31,988 nucleotides of DNA, taken from the NCBI GenBank assembly GCA_035480535.1, contig DATIHQ010000018.1, forward strand, positions 1 to 31,988, read 5' to 3'. Below the pieces are notes generated by a model that was not told the origin of the DNA, did not search any database, and saw only the letters and a program-made list of their open reading frames with translations. Of the stretch, positions 16,853-24,009 are shown piece by piece. Position 1 is the stretch's first letter. Each line of letters begins with the position of its first letter. This DNA is from DATIHQ01 sp035480535 (lineage in GTDB: Bacteria; Chlamydiota; Chlamydiia; Chlamydiales; SM23-39). Position numbers and translations under genes: made by a program.

Positions 16853-18794
16853 GGAGGTTTTGTTTGGGGATTTCAAAAAGGAATCGGGAGGGATTCGTCG
16901 GGTGGGCTTTTCCCATTTTCATGCGGGATCGGGCCATGCTGAGGGTGAGAAATTTTCTCGCTCGGGTGATGCCGACGTAAAAAAGACGCCTCTCTTCTTC
17001 TAAACTTGTCTGCGCCATGCTTTTTTCATGGGGCAAAGTGCCATCTTCAAGGCAGACGAGGAAGCAGATGGGGAATTCTAGCCCTTTCGCGCTATGGAAA
17101 GTCATGAGGTGAACGCGATCCTCGTAAGTCTGTTTTGAATGACTTTGCATCGTCTGCCGCGCAAGGGTTGTATTGGATATGAAATGTTGCAGCGTCGCTC
17201 CTTCTGTTTCTTGCTCGTATTGCGCTAAGGCGTTGACGCACTCTTGGACGTTTTCCCATTTGAACTCGCGCATTTTTTCGCTTTTCACTTCTTCTTCGAT
17301 CGCCTTTTTATAGTCGATTTTCTCCATCAGCCAGGTGAGCGTTTCCGCAAGGGGCGGTTTTTTAAAGCGGTTTGCGGCCGTTTTTAAGAGATCGACAAAA
17401 AGGCGTACCCCATTCACTCCTTTCGGGTGATTGGCAAAGGTGAGTTTTCCCTCGGCAACTTGTTCGAGAAGATTCCAAAGAGGAACATTTGAAGTGCGGT
17501 TTTGCTGCGTGAGCGTATCGAGAAAGCTCTCTGAAATGCCGCGGCGCGGGACATTGATGATCCGCAGCAAAGCCTCTTGATCGAGCGGGTTGGCAATCGC
17601 TCGTAAATAGGCGAGAAGATCTTTGATTTCGCTCCGTTCAGAAAATTCAAGGCCGCCGAAGATCTCATAGGGAATGCCCCGCATCCATTTCCCCTCTTTT
17701 TGCCAGCTCGCCTGGATGAGAGCCATCTCAAATTGCCGCGAGAGGGCATTCGAGCGGTAAAGAACCGCCATATCGCGCCACTTATACCCTTTTTCATGAT
17801 AGCGGATCATTCGGGCGACGACAGCGGCTGCCTCTTCCACATCGGTGGGCGCATTGAAAATTTCAATCGGATGGGAATGAGACTCTGCGCTCCAGAGTTT
17901 TTTCTTGTGACGATTTTTATTCTGTTGGATCACTGCGTTTGCCGCGTCGAGAATCGCCGGCGTCGAGCGGTAATTTTGCTCTAGTTTAATGATATGATCG
18001 GCCTTGAAATGGAGGATATGCTCCACTTCAGCGCCTCGCCAGCCGTAAATCGATTGATCGTCATCCCCCACAACACAGAGATTGCTGTATTTGGCAGCTA
18101 AAAGCTCAGCCAGACGGAATTGCGCTGGGTTTGTGTCTTGATATTCATCGATCATCAAATAGCGATAACGTTCTTGATAGCGATCTAAGACTGCTGGATG
18201 CTCTTCAAAAAGGCGGATCGTCAATGTAATCAAACTATCGAAGCTCACTGCATTGTAAGCGCGCAGCGTGAAGTTCAGCCGAGAGTAGAGATCTTTCGAA
18301 AATTGATCGTGCCAAGTATGGGGTTCTTCAGAAGAAAGCCCCTTATTGGCCGCCTCCGCAAGAGCCGCTCGCGTCGGGGCAAGGGAGGGAAGTTCTCCTT
18401 CATGATTCAACATATCGCGCGTCAATTGGCCGATGAGCCGCTGCAAATCTCTCTCATCGTACAAGCTAAAATCGCGCGTGTAGCCTAGCCGCTCGATTTC
18501 GCGCCTAAGGACATGCATGCAGAAACTATGGAAGGTGGAGAGAGTGACCTGTTTGGCCCTCTCCTGGCCGATCAAGCCTTCCACGCGGTGGCGCATTTCG
18601 GCGGCGGCTTTATTGGTGAAAGTGAGTCCCAAAATCGCATTTGGAGAGACTTCGAGATTGCGGATCAGATGGGCGATTCGATAGACGATGACGCCCGTTT
18701 TTCCGCTTCCGGCTCCTGCCAAAACCAAAACGCGACCCTTAACGGTGTGGACCGCTTCTTCTTGGTTTTTATTTAAGGAGACGGAGGAGTTCAT
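16824..18794 (-). CDS. uvrD: UvrD/PcrA-type superfamily 1 DNA helicase
   Basis: The 656-residue product shows SF1A motifs in order: NKNQEEAV (Q motif), AGAGSGKT (Walker A), GLTFTNKAAAEMRHRV (Ia), DEYQDTNPAQ (II), VVGDDDQSIYGWRGA (III), LEQNYRS (IV), VHLMTFHSAKGLEF (V) and EERRLFYVGITRAR (VI). It unwinds DNA 3'-5' in nucleotide-excision and mismatch repair, whose other parts uvrC and mutS are downstream in this window. Length is slightly short of E. coli UvrD (720) because the C-terminal tail is reduced. It begins inside the last 26 bp of rnpA and ends inside the Tsr3-like gene. Confidence 0.94.
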   Translation of the reverse strand: MNSSVSLNKNQEEAVHTVKGRVLVLAGAGSGKTGVIVYRIAHLIRNLEVSPNAILGLTFTNKAAAEMRHRVEGLIGQERAKQVTLSTFHSFCMHVLRREIERLGYTRDFSLYDERDLQRLIGQLTRDMLNHEGELPSLAPTRAALAEAANKGLSSEEPHTWHDQFSKDLYSRLNFTLRAYNAVSFDSLITLTIRLFEEHPAVLDRYQERYRYLMIDEYQDTNPAQFRLAELLAAKYSNLCVVGDDDQSIYGWRGAEVEHILHFKADHIIKLEQNYRSTPAILDAANAVIQQNKNRHKKKLWSAESHSHPIEIFNAPTDVEEAAAVVARMIRYHEKGYKWRDMAVLYRSNALSRQFEMALIQASWQKEGKWMRGIPYEIFGGLEFSERSEIKDLLAYLRAIANPLDQEALLRIINVPRRGISESFLDTLTQQNRTSNVPLWNLLEQVAEGKLTFANHPKGVNGVRLFVDLLKTAANRFKKPPLAETLTWLMEKIDYKKAIEEEVKSEKMREFKWENVQECVNALAQYEQETEGATLQHFISNTTLARQTMQSHSKQTYEDRVHLMTFHSAKGLEFPICFLVCLEDGTLPHEKSMAQTSLEEERRLFYVGITRARKFLTLSMARSRMKMGKAHPTNPSRFLFEIPKQNLHVADHKFFD

Positions 18795-19083
18795 CCATCA
18801 CATCGCTGCATGAGGCTTTCTTTGCATATTGGCGCGGGATTACATTCAATTCAAGCTTTGGCAACACATTCTGGCTCAAGCGGAATGCCTCTCGAATCAG
18901 CCGTTTAAACCGGTTTCTCTCAGGCGAGGAGCCATATTTTCCCGACGCGCTAATCCCCAGCCTCGCCTTCTCTGCGGGGCGGCAGTCGATGCAGAAAAGC
19001 TTCCCGACGCGGCGATCTCCTGCCTTGGCCACTCGCTGAAAGTCCCGCCTGGCCAGGAGGCGGCTTCTCTTTGGGAACTTCAT
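18769..19083 (-). CDS. rnpA: Ribonuclease P protein component
   Basis: The 104-residue basic protein begins MKFPKRSRLLARRDFQRV and has the RNase P signature ERNRFKRLIREAFR near residues 60-73. It assists the catalytic RNA in tRNA 5' maturation. The ATG at 19083 shares its first base with the last base of the rpmH stop (TAATG), the classical rpmH-rnpA arrangement. The same frame stays open upstream through all of rpmH to 19512, but nothing there resembles RnpA. Confidence 0.94.
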   Translation of the reverse strand: MKFPKRSRLLARRDFQRVAKAGDRRVGKLFCIDCRPAEKARLGISASGKYGSSPERNRFKRLIREAFRLSQNVLPKLELNVIPRQYAKKASCSDVMDELLRLLK

Positions 19084-19217
19084 TAAGCCGAAAGAGTCTT
19101 GCGGCCGGCGCGGCGGCGGCGGTTGATCACCTTGCGGCCCCCGACAGTTTTCATCCGAGCGCGGAAACCGATGCTTTTCTTTCTTCGCAGTTTGCTGGGT
19201 TGGTACGTTCTTTTCAT
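19083..19217 (-). CDS. rpmH: 50S ribosomal protein L34
   Basis: This 44-residue protein reads MKRTYQPSKLRRKKSIGFRA and continues with the conserved RMKTVGGRKVINRRRRAGRK. ATG 19217 has AGGA about eight bases upstream. It is the first gene of the rpmH-rnpA-uvrD run and lies divergent from rpmJ across a 121-bp gap that must hold both promoters. Confidence 0.98.
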   Translation of the reverse strand: MKRTYQPSKLRRKKSIGFRARMKTVGGRKVINRRRRAGRKTLSA

Positions 19218-19281
19218 AGTTCAGTCCTATCAATAAAAAATTCATCCATAGCATAGCGGAACGGAAGATAAATGGAAAGAC

Positions 19282-19311
19282 TTGAAAAATAATGGGGGGA
19301 ATGGGTATAAG
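19282..19311 (+). promoter_or_regulatory. Sigma70-type promoter for rpmJ-rpsN
   Basis: TTGAAA (19282-19287) and TATAAG (19306-19311) are 18 bp apart and end 27 bp before the rpmJ ATG. This is one of the best promoter matches in the window. Confidence 0.6.
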
Positions 19312-19338
19312 AGATGGCTTTAGATGAGAGGAAATTTC

Positions 19339-19476
19339 ATGAAAGTCGGAGCTTCCGTTAAAGCTGACCCTTCCAAAGGGGACAAGATCGTCCGCCGTAA
19401 GGGCCGCGTTTACGTAATCAATAAGAGAGACCCCAATCGCAAGCAGCGCCAAAAAGGGCCTGCTCGCAAGAAATAG
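19339..19476 (+). CDS. rpmJ: 50S ribosomal protein L36
   Basis: The 45-residue protein begins MKVGASVKADPSKGDKIVRR and continues KGRVYVINKRDPNRKQRQ, as in chlamydial L36. It is the zinc-free form, with no cysteine at the usual positions. AGAGGA lies just before ATG 19339. It is 11 bp upstream of rpsN. Confidence 0.97.
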   Translation: MKVGASVKADPSKGDKIVRRKGRVYVINKRDPNRKQRQKGPARKK

Positions 19477-19487
19477 GTAAAGGAAAA

Positions 19488-19793
19488 ATGGCAAAAAAAT
19501 CTTCAATTGCAAAACAGAAAAAACGGGAAAGACTCGTTAAGAAAAAATTCGAGAAACGAAAAGAGTTGAAAGCGATCATTCTCGACCAGAACAAGAACGT
19601 CGAAGAGCGCATGGCCGCCGTCGATGCCCTCAATAGAATGCCAAAGAATTCTTCCCCCACTCGCCTGCGCAACCGCTGCCAGTTTACTGGGCGCGCCCGC
19701 GGCTTTCTCAGCAAATTTAAGCTCTCTCGCCTCTGCTTCCGCGAGATGGCAAACCAGGGCCTAATCCCCGGTATTGTCAAAGCTAGCTGGTAA
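19488..19793 (+). CDS. rpsN: 30S ribosomal protein S14
   Basis: The 101-residue product has the long S14 form: a basic N terminus (MAKKSSIAKQKKRERLVKKK) and the conserved RLRNRCQFTGRARGF near residues 62-76, ending GLIPGIVKASW. It lacks the CxxC pairs of the short zinc form. AAAGGA precedes the ATG. S14 assembles late into the 30S head. It is co-transcribed with rpmJ. Confidence 0.97.
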   Translation: MAKKSSIAKQKKRERLVKKKFEKRKELKAIILDQNKNVEERMAAVDALNRMPKNSSPTRLRNRCQFTGRARGFLSKFKLSRLCFREMANQGLIPGIVKASW

Positions 19794-19802
19794 AAATCTT
19801 TA

Positions 19803-19839
19803 GGAAGTCGCTACTTGATTATTTCTTGAAGCGGCTTCC
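19803..19839 (-). terminator. Candidate terminator at the end of the GYF_2 gene
   Basis: GGAAGTCGCT (19803-19812) pairs with AGCGGCTTCC (19830-19839) with one G-T pair around a 17-base loop. On the minus strand it is followed by TAAAGATTTTT. It overlaps the GYF_2 stop codon and lies 10 bp after rpsN, so it could serve mainly the minus-strand gene. Confidence 0.4.
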
Positions 19840-20194
19840 AATCTGTCAGATCTTCATGCCAAACATAAGTTGATAGTTCTATTTTTCCCTCCCGCCAGGC
19901 GGCTGTAAGCGCATCCAGGCTCATGGGGCCTTGCTGCTGCTGGGCAGGATCTAGATAGTACCAAAATTTATTTGAGGGACCTTGAATAGTTGGGAGGGGA
20001 GCTTCTTCCTGAACAGGGACCTCTTTCTTCTTTGGAGTAAAGAAAAGGAAGAGGAGTCCAAAAATTCCAAAGAGGAATCCAAGCCCAAACCAAAGATAGG
20101 GGTTTTTCCCACGCCGATAGGCGAGGTAGGCGGAAAGAGCTCCGATGATGATGCCTCCGAAAAGGGCGGCTGCGCTCAGTGGGGGTAAAGACAT
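19811..20194 (-). CDS. Membrane protein with C-terminal GYF_2 (DUF4339) domain
   Basis: The 127-residue product has two N-terminal hydrophobic segments (about residues 5-25 and 31-51), a charged linker, and a C-terminal GYF_2 domain: FWYYLDP, QQGPMSLDAL, GKIELSTYVWHEDLTDWKPL. GYF_2 domains are small protein-binding modules, often at the cytoplasmic face of bacterial membranes; the partner is unknown. From memory Chlamydia has a similar gene beside rpsN. No strong Shine-Dalgarno is seen before ATG 20194. Confidence 0.82.
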   Translation of the reverse strand: MSLPPLSAAALFGGIIIGALSAYLAYRRGKNPYLWFGLGFLFGIFGLLFLFFTPKKKEVPVQEEAPLPTIQGPSNKFWYYLDPAQQQQGPMSLDALTAAWREGKIELSTYVWHEDLTDWKPLQEIIK

Positions 20195-20240
20195 TTTTAC
20201 ACTCTATTTTACTACTCCAACATACAGGAAATCTTCTTTT

Positions 20241-20249
20241 TGATATACT
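20241..20249 (+). promoter_or_regulatory. Extended -10 promoter element for the Asp23-like gene
   Basis: TGATATACT fits an extended -10 (TGn + TATACT). It lies 23 bp before ATG 20273. No good -35 is seen, which an extended -10 can do without. Confidence 0.4.
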
Positions 20250-20272
20250 GGGCATTCGGCGAGGAGTGGGTC

Positions 20273-20704
20273 ATGTACGATCAACTAAAGAATATGGATA
20301 CGAGGGAGATTGAGCTCCCAGATACAGTTTTTATCCGAGATATTGAGACGCGGGTGTTTCAAGCCATTGCTCTGCAATGTTTAGCCAAAATCGAAGGGAT
20401 TGGACTCATTGAGGGGAATCTTTTCGATAGCTTGCTCGGCCGCGATCTAGAGCGAGTGAAAGGCATTCATGTGGAACAAGATCAGAAAAAACACTCGGTG
20501 GATGTCCGCGTTGAAATCAATATCGCCTATGGGATTTCGATTCCGGAAAAAGCGGAAGAAGTGCAGACGAAACTGGCCGAAGAAGTGAGCCAATGGACAG
20601 GACTCCACGTCGCATCGGTCCACGTCATCTTTAAGGACTTAATGCTCCCTGCGGCGACAGAAACGGAAAAGACGGCTGCCGGCGAATTTGAGGAAGCGTT
20701 TTAA
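20273..20704 (+). CDS. Asp23/Gls24-family protein
   Basis: The 143-residue soluble protein has the Asp23 (alkaline-shock protein) fold signature: an N-terminal IRDIETRVFQAIALQCLAKIEGI segment, then VDVRVEINIAYGISIPEKAEEVQTKLAEEV and WTGLHVASVHVIFKDL. In Gram-positive bacteria Asp23 proteins coat the cell pole or membrane and are tied to envelope stress. I start it at ATG 20273, which has GAGGAG upstream; the TTG frame up to 20240 lacks support. It is directly followed (no gap) by a two-helix membrane protein with an AmaP-like plan, which fits an Asp23-anchor pair. Confidence 0.85.
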   Translation: MYDQLKNMDTREIELPDTVFIRDIETRVFQAIALQCLAKIEGIGLIEGNLFDSLLGRDLERVKGIHVEQDQKKHSVDVRVEINIAYGISIPEKAEEVQTKLAEEVSQWTGLHVASVHVIFKDLMLPAATETEKTAAGEFEEAF

Positions 20705-21205
20705 ATGAACCTTCGGCAAGCAGTTGCATCGGTTCTCCACCTCTTTGTCGTGTTTGCATTTTTTGCAGCGGGCTTTTTTTTCATTTCTCTTCCCTATCTC
20801 CCTAGATTGAAAGAGAAAGTGGCTGATCTTTTTCTCTCCGAATCGCTCTTCTGCACGCAACTTGGATTTGGATTTTTTGTGACCGCCTTTGTGCTCCTCA
20901 TTGGTTTTTATTCGCTCAACCGGGGCCGTTATTTGCGGGTCTCAATGGGGAAAAACATCGCGGAAATCGATGTGCAAATCTTGTCCCAAACCATTGAAGA
21001 GTGTTTTAAAACCCACTTTCCTAAAGAAATTTCCCTCACCGAAGTAGAAATCCCGCGCGGCGCATCCATTGAGATCGGCGTAAAGCTCGCCTCTATTGAT
21101 GAAAAAAAGAAAAAAGAGCTCCTGATCCAAATAGAAAAAAAACTACAAACCCTTTTTATTCAGCGCTTTGGCTACTCCAAGCCCTTCCATTTCATCATCA
21201 CTTGA
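20705..21205 (+). CDS. AmaP-like membrane protein (probable Asp23 anchor)
   Basis: The 166-residue product has two transmembrane segments (about residues 9-29 and 50-70) with a short loop, then a soluble C-terminal domain with a lysine-rich helix (DEKKKKELLIQIEKKLQTLF). Staphylococcal AmaP, which anchors Asp23 to the membrane, has the same plan. The ATG follows the Asp23-like stop codon without a gap, so the two are coupled. Assignment rests on architecture and neighbourhood, not on strong sequence motifs. Its last 34 bp overlap the convergent uvrC end. Confidence 0.65.
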   Translation: MNLRQAVASVLHLFVVFAFFAAGFFFISLPYLPRLKEKVADLFLSESLFCTQLGFGFFVTAFVLLIGFYSLNRGRYLRVSMGKNIAEIDVQILSQTIEECFKTHFPKEISLTEVEIPRGASIEIGVKLASIDEKKKKELLIQIEKKLQTLFIQRFGYSKPFHFIIT

Positions 21206-23163
21206 ATGTCTTTTACAGTGATTCCGGGAACTTCTCTCAACTGCTCTTCGGTCGCATTTTTGATTGCTTTCACGCTGCCAAAGCGCTGCAACAGCCGCTT
21301 CTTTTTCACAGGGCCGATGCCGGGAATTTCATCGAGGGAACTCGAAAGCGTTCTCTTGGAGCGACGCTTCCGGTGAAATTCAATCGCTTGCCGGTGCGCC
21401 TCATCGCGAATTTTCTGTAAAAGAAAAAGAAGCGGAGAGCGGGGATCGATCATGTAAGGCTCTTTTCGATGGGGGACAAAAATCTTCTCCTGCGTCAGCC
21501 CTTTATCGTGGCGCGCTTCTTCTTTTGTCACGGCAATCACATCCACTGTGGCAATTTCCAACTCTTGAAAGACCTCAAGGGCTAAATTCAGATGCCCTTT
21601 TCCCCCATCCACAATCAGCAGATCGCAAAAGTCATTTTTCTCTTTTTCCTTCACAAAATGGCGCTGCAATACTTGCCGCATCGATGTATAGTCATCGGCT
21701 TTTTCCACGCCCTTAATTTTGAATAGGCGAGTGCGTGATTTATCTTTTTCTCCATGGACAAAACAGGCCAAACTCGCTACCGGATCAGTCCCTGCGATAT
21801 TGGAGGTATCAAAACATTCAATCCGGCGCGGATAGCGCACCAATTGCAGCGTCTCCTGCAAATCGAGCAGCATCTTTTCTTTCAGCGAGCGGGCATCTTG
21901 CTCTCTCACAAACAGCGCCTTGGCATTGCGCAGCCCCATTTCAACGAGATCGCGCTTCTTTCCTTTCTGGGGCGCCTGGATTGCCACTCTTCTTTGCGCC
22001 GACTCCGACAAAATTTCCCCCAGCGCTTCTTGCTGCGACAGTTCGCACGGCACTAAAATCTCCGAGGGAAATGCCGTCATGTTTTTAGAGCCAGTTGCAA
22101 AACTCGCTTTCTTGCACAAATTCGATGATTTTGTCACCGGTTCGCGCTCGGCGCAAATTGACATATCCAATGGGTCATAGGCAATTTGCGCCGGGACCGA
22201 ACCCGGTGGCAAAAGGGCGGATTTGGGCTGAAATTGGGGTTTTGCAACTGGCTCGTAGTGCTGCAGCAAAAACGACTCTAAAATTTCCCCATCATTCGAG
22301 GCGATCAAATGAAAGCTAAAGTGTTCCGATCCAATCAGTTTCCCCTCTCTAAAAAACAGGAGTGCGATCATCACCGCATCGGCCTCACGATAAAGGCCCA
22401 CCACATCGCAGTCTTTGGCAGCTGGGTTATCCACATGCTGCACCTGGGTCACATGCTCGATCTGATGGATCATCTGCAAAAAGGCATTTGCCTTCTCAAA
22501 TTCCATCGCATCGGCAGCCGCCTCCATGCTTCGCTTCAATTCTTTCAAAACCTCTTTATCCTGTCCCTTCAAGAGCCGCATCGCCGATTCAACATGTTTT
22601 CCATACTCCTCTTCCGTGCATTTCTCTACGCAGGGGGCAATGCATCGCTTGATGTCGTACAAAAGGCAAGGGCGCTCACGGCTCGCCAACTCAGCATCGG
22701 AGCACTGTCTCAGCGGAAATAGCCTTGAAATCAGATCGAACGTCTGCCGCGCCGCCAGCGCATTGGTATAAGGGCCAAAATAGATCCCATCATCCCTCGG
22801 TTTCCCTTTATATCTCACAATCCGGATCATCGGCCATCGATGGCGTGTCAGAACTAAGCTGACAAACGTCTTATCATCCTTCAGCAAGACATTGTACTTC
22901 GGCCGGTGCCGCTTAATTAAATTGTTCTCCAGAATCAGGGCATCTTTCTCCGTCAGCGCCACGATTGTGTCGATCGCCTCTACCTGCGCCGTCAAGTAGG
23001 GAACCATCTCCCTCTCATCTCCATTCCTTGCAAAATATTGCTTCAACCGCGCCCTTAAATTCTTCGCCTTCCCCACATACAGCACCACCCCAGCGCTATC
23101 CTTCATTAAATAGACGCCCGGCTCACTCGGATATAAAGTCAAACTCTTTGGATCAAATGACAT
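21172..23163 (-). CDS. uvrC: Excinuclease ABC subunit C, with an inserted palindromic element
   Basis: The 663-residue product has a GIY-YIG nuclease domain (PGVYLMKD...VLYVGKAKNLRARLKQYF, residues about 16-45), a UVR domain (DAMEFEKANAFLQMIHQI), the RNase H-like 5' nuclease domain (ECFDTSNIAGTDPVASLACF; DLLIVDGGKGHLNLA) and C-terminal helix-hairpin-helix repeats (LDEIPGIGPVKKKRLLQRFG). UvrC cuts DNA on both sides of a lesion bound by UvrB. I start it at ATG 23163; the TTG at 23190 is unlikely. It is about 55 residues longer than typical UvrC because residues 304-359 are encoded by the 167-bp palindrome at 22088-22254. The insertion falls in the linker just before FPSEILVPCEL, so function may be preserved. 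Confidence 0.93.
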   Translation of the reverse strand: MSFDPKSLTLYPSEPGVYLMKDSAGVVLYVGKAKNLRARLKQYFARNGDEREMVPYLTAQVEAIDTIVALTEKDALILENNLIKRHRPKYNVLLKDDKTFVSLVLTRHRWPMIRIVRYKGKPRDDGIYFGPYTNALAARQTFDLISRLFPLRQCSDAELASRERPCLLYDIKRCIAPCVEKCTEEEYGKHVESAMRLLKGQDKEVLKELKRSMEAAADAMEFEKANAFLQMIHQIEHVTQVQHVDNPAAKDCDVVGLYREADAVMIALLFFREGKLIGSEHFSFHLIASNDGEILESFLLQHYEPVAKPQFQPKSALLPPGSVPAQIAYDPLDMSICAEREPVTKSSNLCKKASFATGSKNMTAFPSEILVPCELSQQEALGEILSESAQRRVAIQAPQKGKKRDLVEMGLRNAKALFVREQDARSLKEKMLLDLQETLQLVRYPRRIECFDTSNIAGTDPVASLACFVHGEKDKSRTRLFKIKGVEKADDYTSMRQVLQRHFVKEKEKNDFCDLLIVDGGKGHLNLALEVFQELEIATVDVIAVTKEEARHDKGLTQEKIFVPHRKEPYMIDPRSPLLFLLQKIRDEAHRQAIEFHRKRRSKRTLSSSLDEIPGIGPVKKKRLLQRFGSVKAIKNATEEQLREVPGITVKDIQVMMKWKGLE
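22088..22254. repeat. 167-bp palindromic element in frame inside uvrC
   Basis: GAGCCAGTTGCAAAAC (22088-22103) is exactly complementary to GTTTTGCAACTGGCTC (22239-22254). Inside, CACCGGTTCG pairs with CGAACCCGGTG (one bulge) and GGCGCAAATTG pairs perfectly with CAATTTGCGCC around a loop of about 21 bases. The stretches between these also pair imperfectly, so the whole unit is one long imperfect hairpin. Symmetry stops at the outer arms, which marks the borders. The uvrC frame is open through it. No obvious target-site duplication is seen. The protein segment has no intein motifs. Confidence 0.85.
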
Positions 23164-23203
23164 TTCTAGGGTATTGTAGCAAATTTTCAATTTTGAGGGG
23201 GAT

Positions 23204-23956
23204 ATGAACGCGGTCGAGTTTGATCCTGTAGTTGCGGCCTTGCCGAATGGAGAGATGGAGAAAGAAGAGCCTATTCCTGAGGCATTGGAGGCGATTTCAG
23301 TTCGGCAGGAATCTTGTCATAGAATGGGGGTCGTCAATGGGATGGATGCGTCGCTGGAACAGGCGGTGAGTCATGCGGAGTATCTAAAGAGTTTTGCATC
23401 TGGGGAGAGCATCGATTGCATCTATAATCGCACGCATGGTGCATGGACCGATTTGATCGAGGTGTTTTGTCTCAATTATTTTGGCTATTCGCCCAATACA
23501 GCCAAGCAGCTCCAAGAGAAATGGTCTTTGTTTCATTGTGAAAATAGCGATAGGATAAACGCCAAGTATTTGCAATTTTGCCATAGCCAAGGAACGTTGA
23601 GCGTAAGGAATGGATTGGCAAGTCTTTCCGAGGAGATCCGCAATCGGGTGATTGTCGTCGCCATCGCGCCAGCCGGCATCGTGCCGAACGATCTTTGTTA
23701 CAATTCTTTTAATTATGCCAGCAGAAAGGATCCCATTCCTTTTGGAGAGCTTCTCTTTGCCGGCGCCCTCGATCCCAATGAATGGGGCGCCTCAAAAAAA
23801 GTGGAGAGAGTTTTGGCTTATCGGGAACAATTGATTCTATTGGATTCTCATCCAGAAGCTATGGGAATCGACCATGATTTCCAGAGCCCTACCTTTAGGA
23901 AAGTCATAAGCGACCATATCCATGAATATTTAGCCTGCAATGGCGAGTATTCTTGA
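23204..23956 (+). CDS. DUF687-like chlamydial protein with a CHSQG motif
   Basis: The 250-residue product contains GMDASLEQAVSHAEYLKSFA, YNRTHGAWTDLIEV, KYLQFCHSQGTLSVRNGL and IVVAIAPAGIVPNDLCYN. This matches my memory of the Chlamydiae-restricted DUF687 family. CHSQG around residue 127 resembles the nucleophile elbow (GxSxG) of alpha/beta hydrolases, with the first glycine replaced by cysteine, and the following IVVAIAPAG strand fits that fold. A lipase- or thioesterase-like role is therefore possible but unproven. ATG 23204 has a strong AGGGGG upstream and is divergent from uvrC by 40 bp. Confidence 0.7.
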   Translation: MNAVEFDPVVAALPNGEMEKEEPIPEALEAISVRQESCHRMGVVNGMDASLEQAVSHAEYLKSFASGESIDCIYNRTHGAWTDLIEVFCLNYFGYSPNTAKQLQEKWSLFHCENSDRINAKYLQFCHSQGTLSVRNGLASLSEEIRNRVIVVAIAPAGIVPNDLCYNSFNYASRKDPIPFGELLFAGALDPNEWGASKKVERVLAYREQLILLDSHPEAMGIDHDFQSPTFRKVISDHIHEYLACNGEYS

Positions 23957-24009
23957 AAATAATTTAATAAATCTTTACTGTTCCTTAAATATTTTTATTG
24001 GAGGGTCTT

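Noticed and set aside
19084..19512. Long RnpA variant starting at 19512
   Set aside because: The extension crosses rpmH in another frame and the rpmJ promoter region; RnpA similarity starts at ATG 19083.
22088..22254. Intein or group I/II intron in uvrC
   Set aside because: Far too short, no splice-motif residues, and the sequence is a simple palindrome with the frame open throughout.
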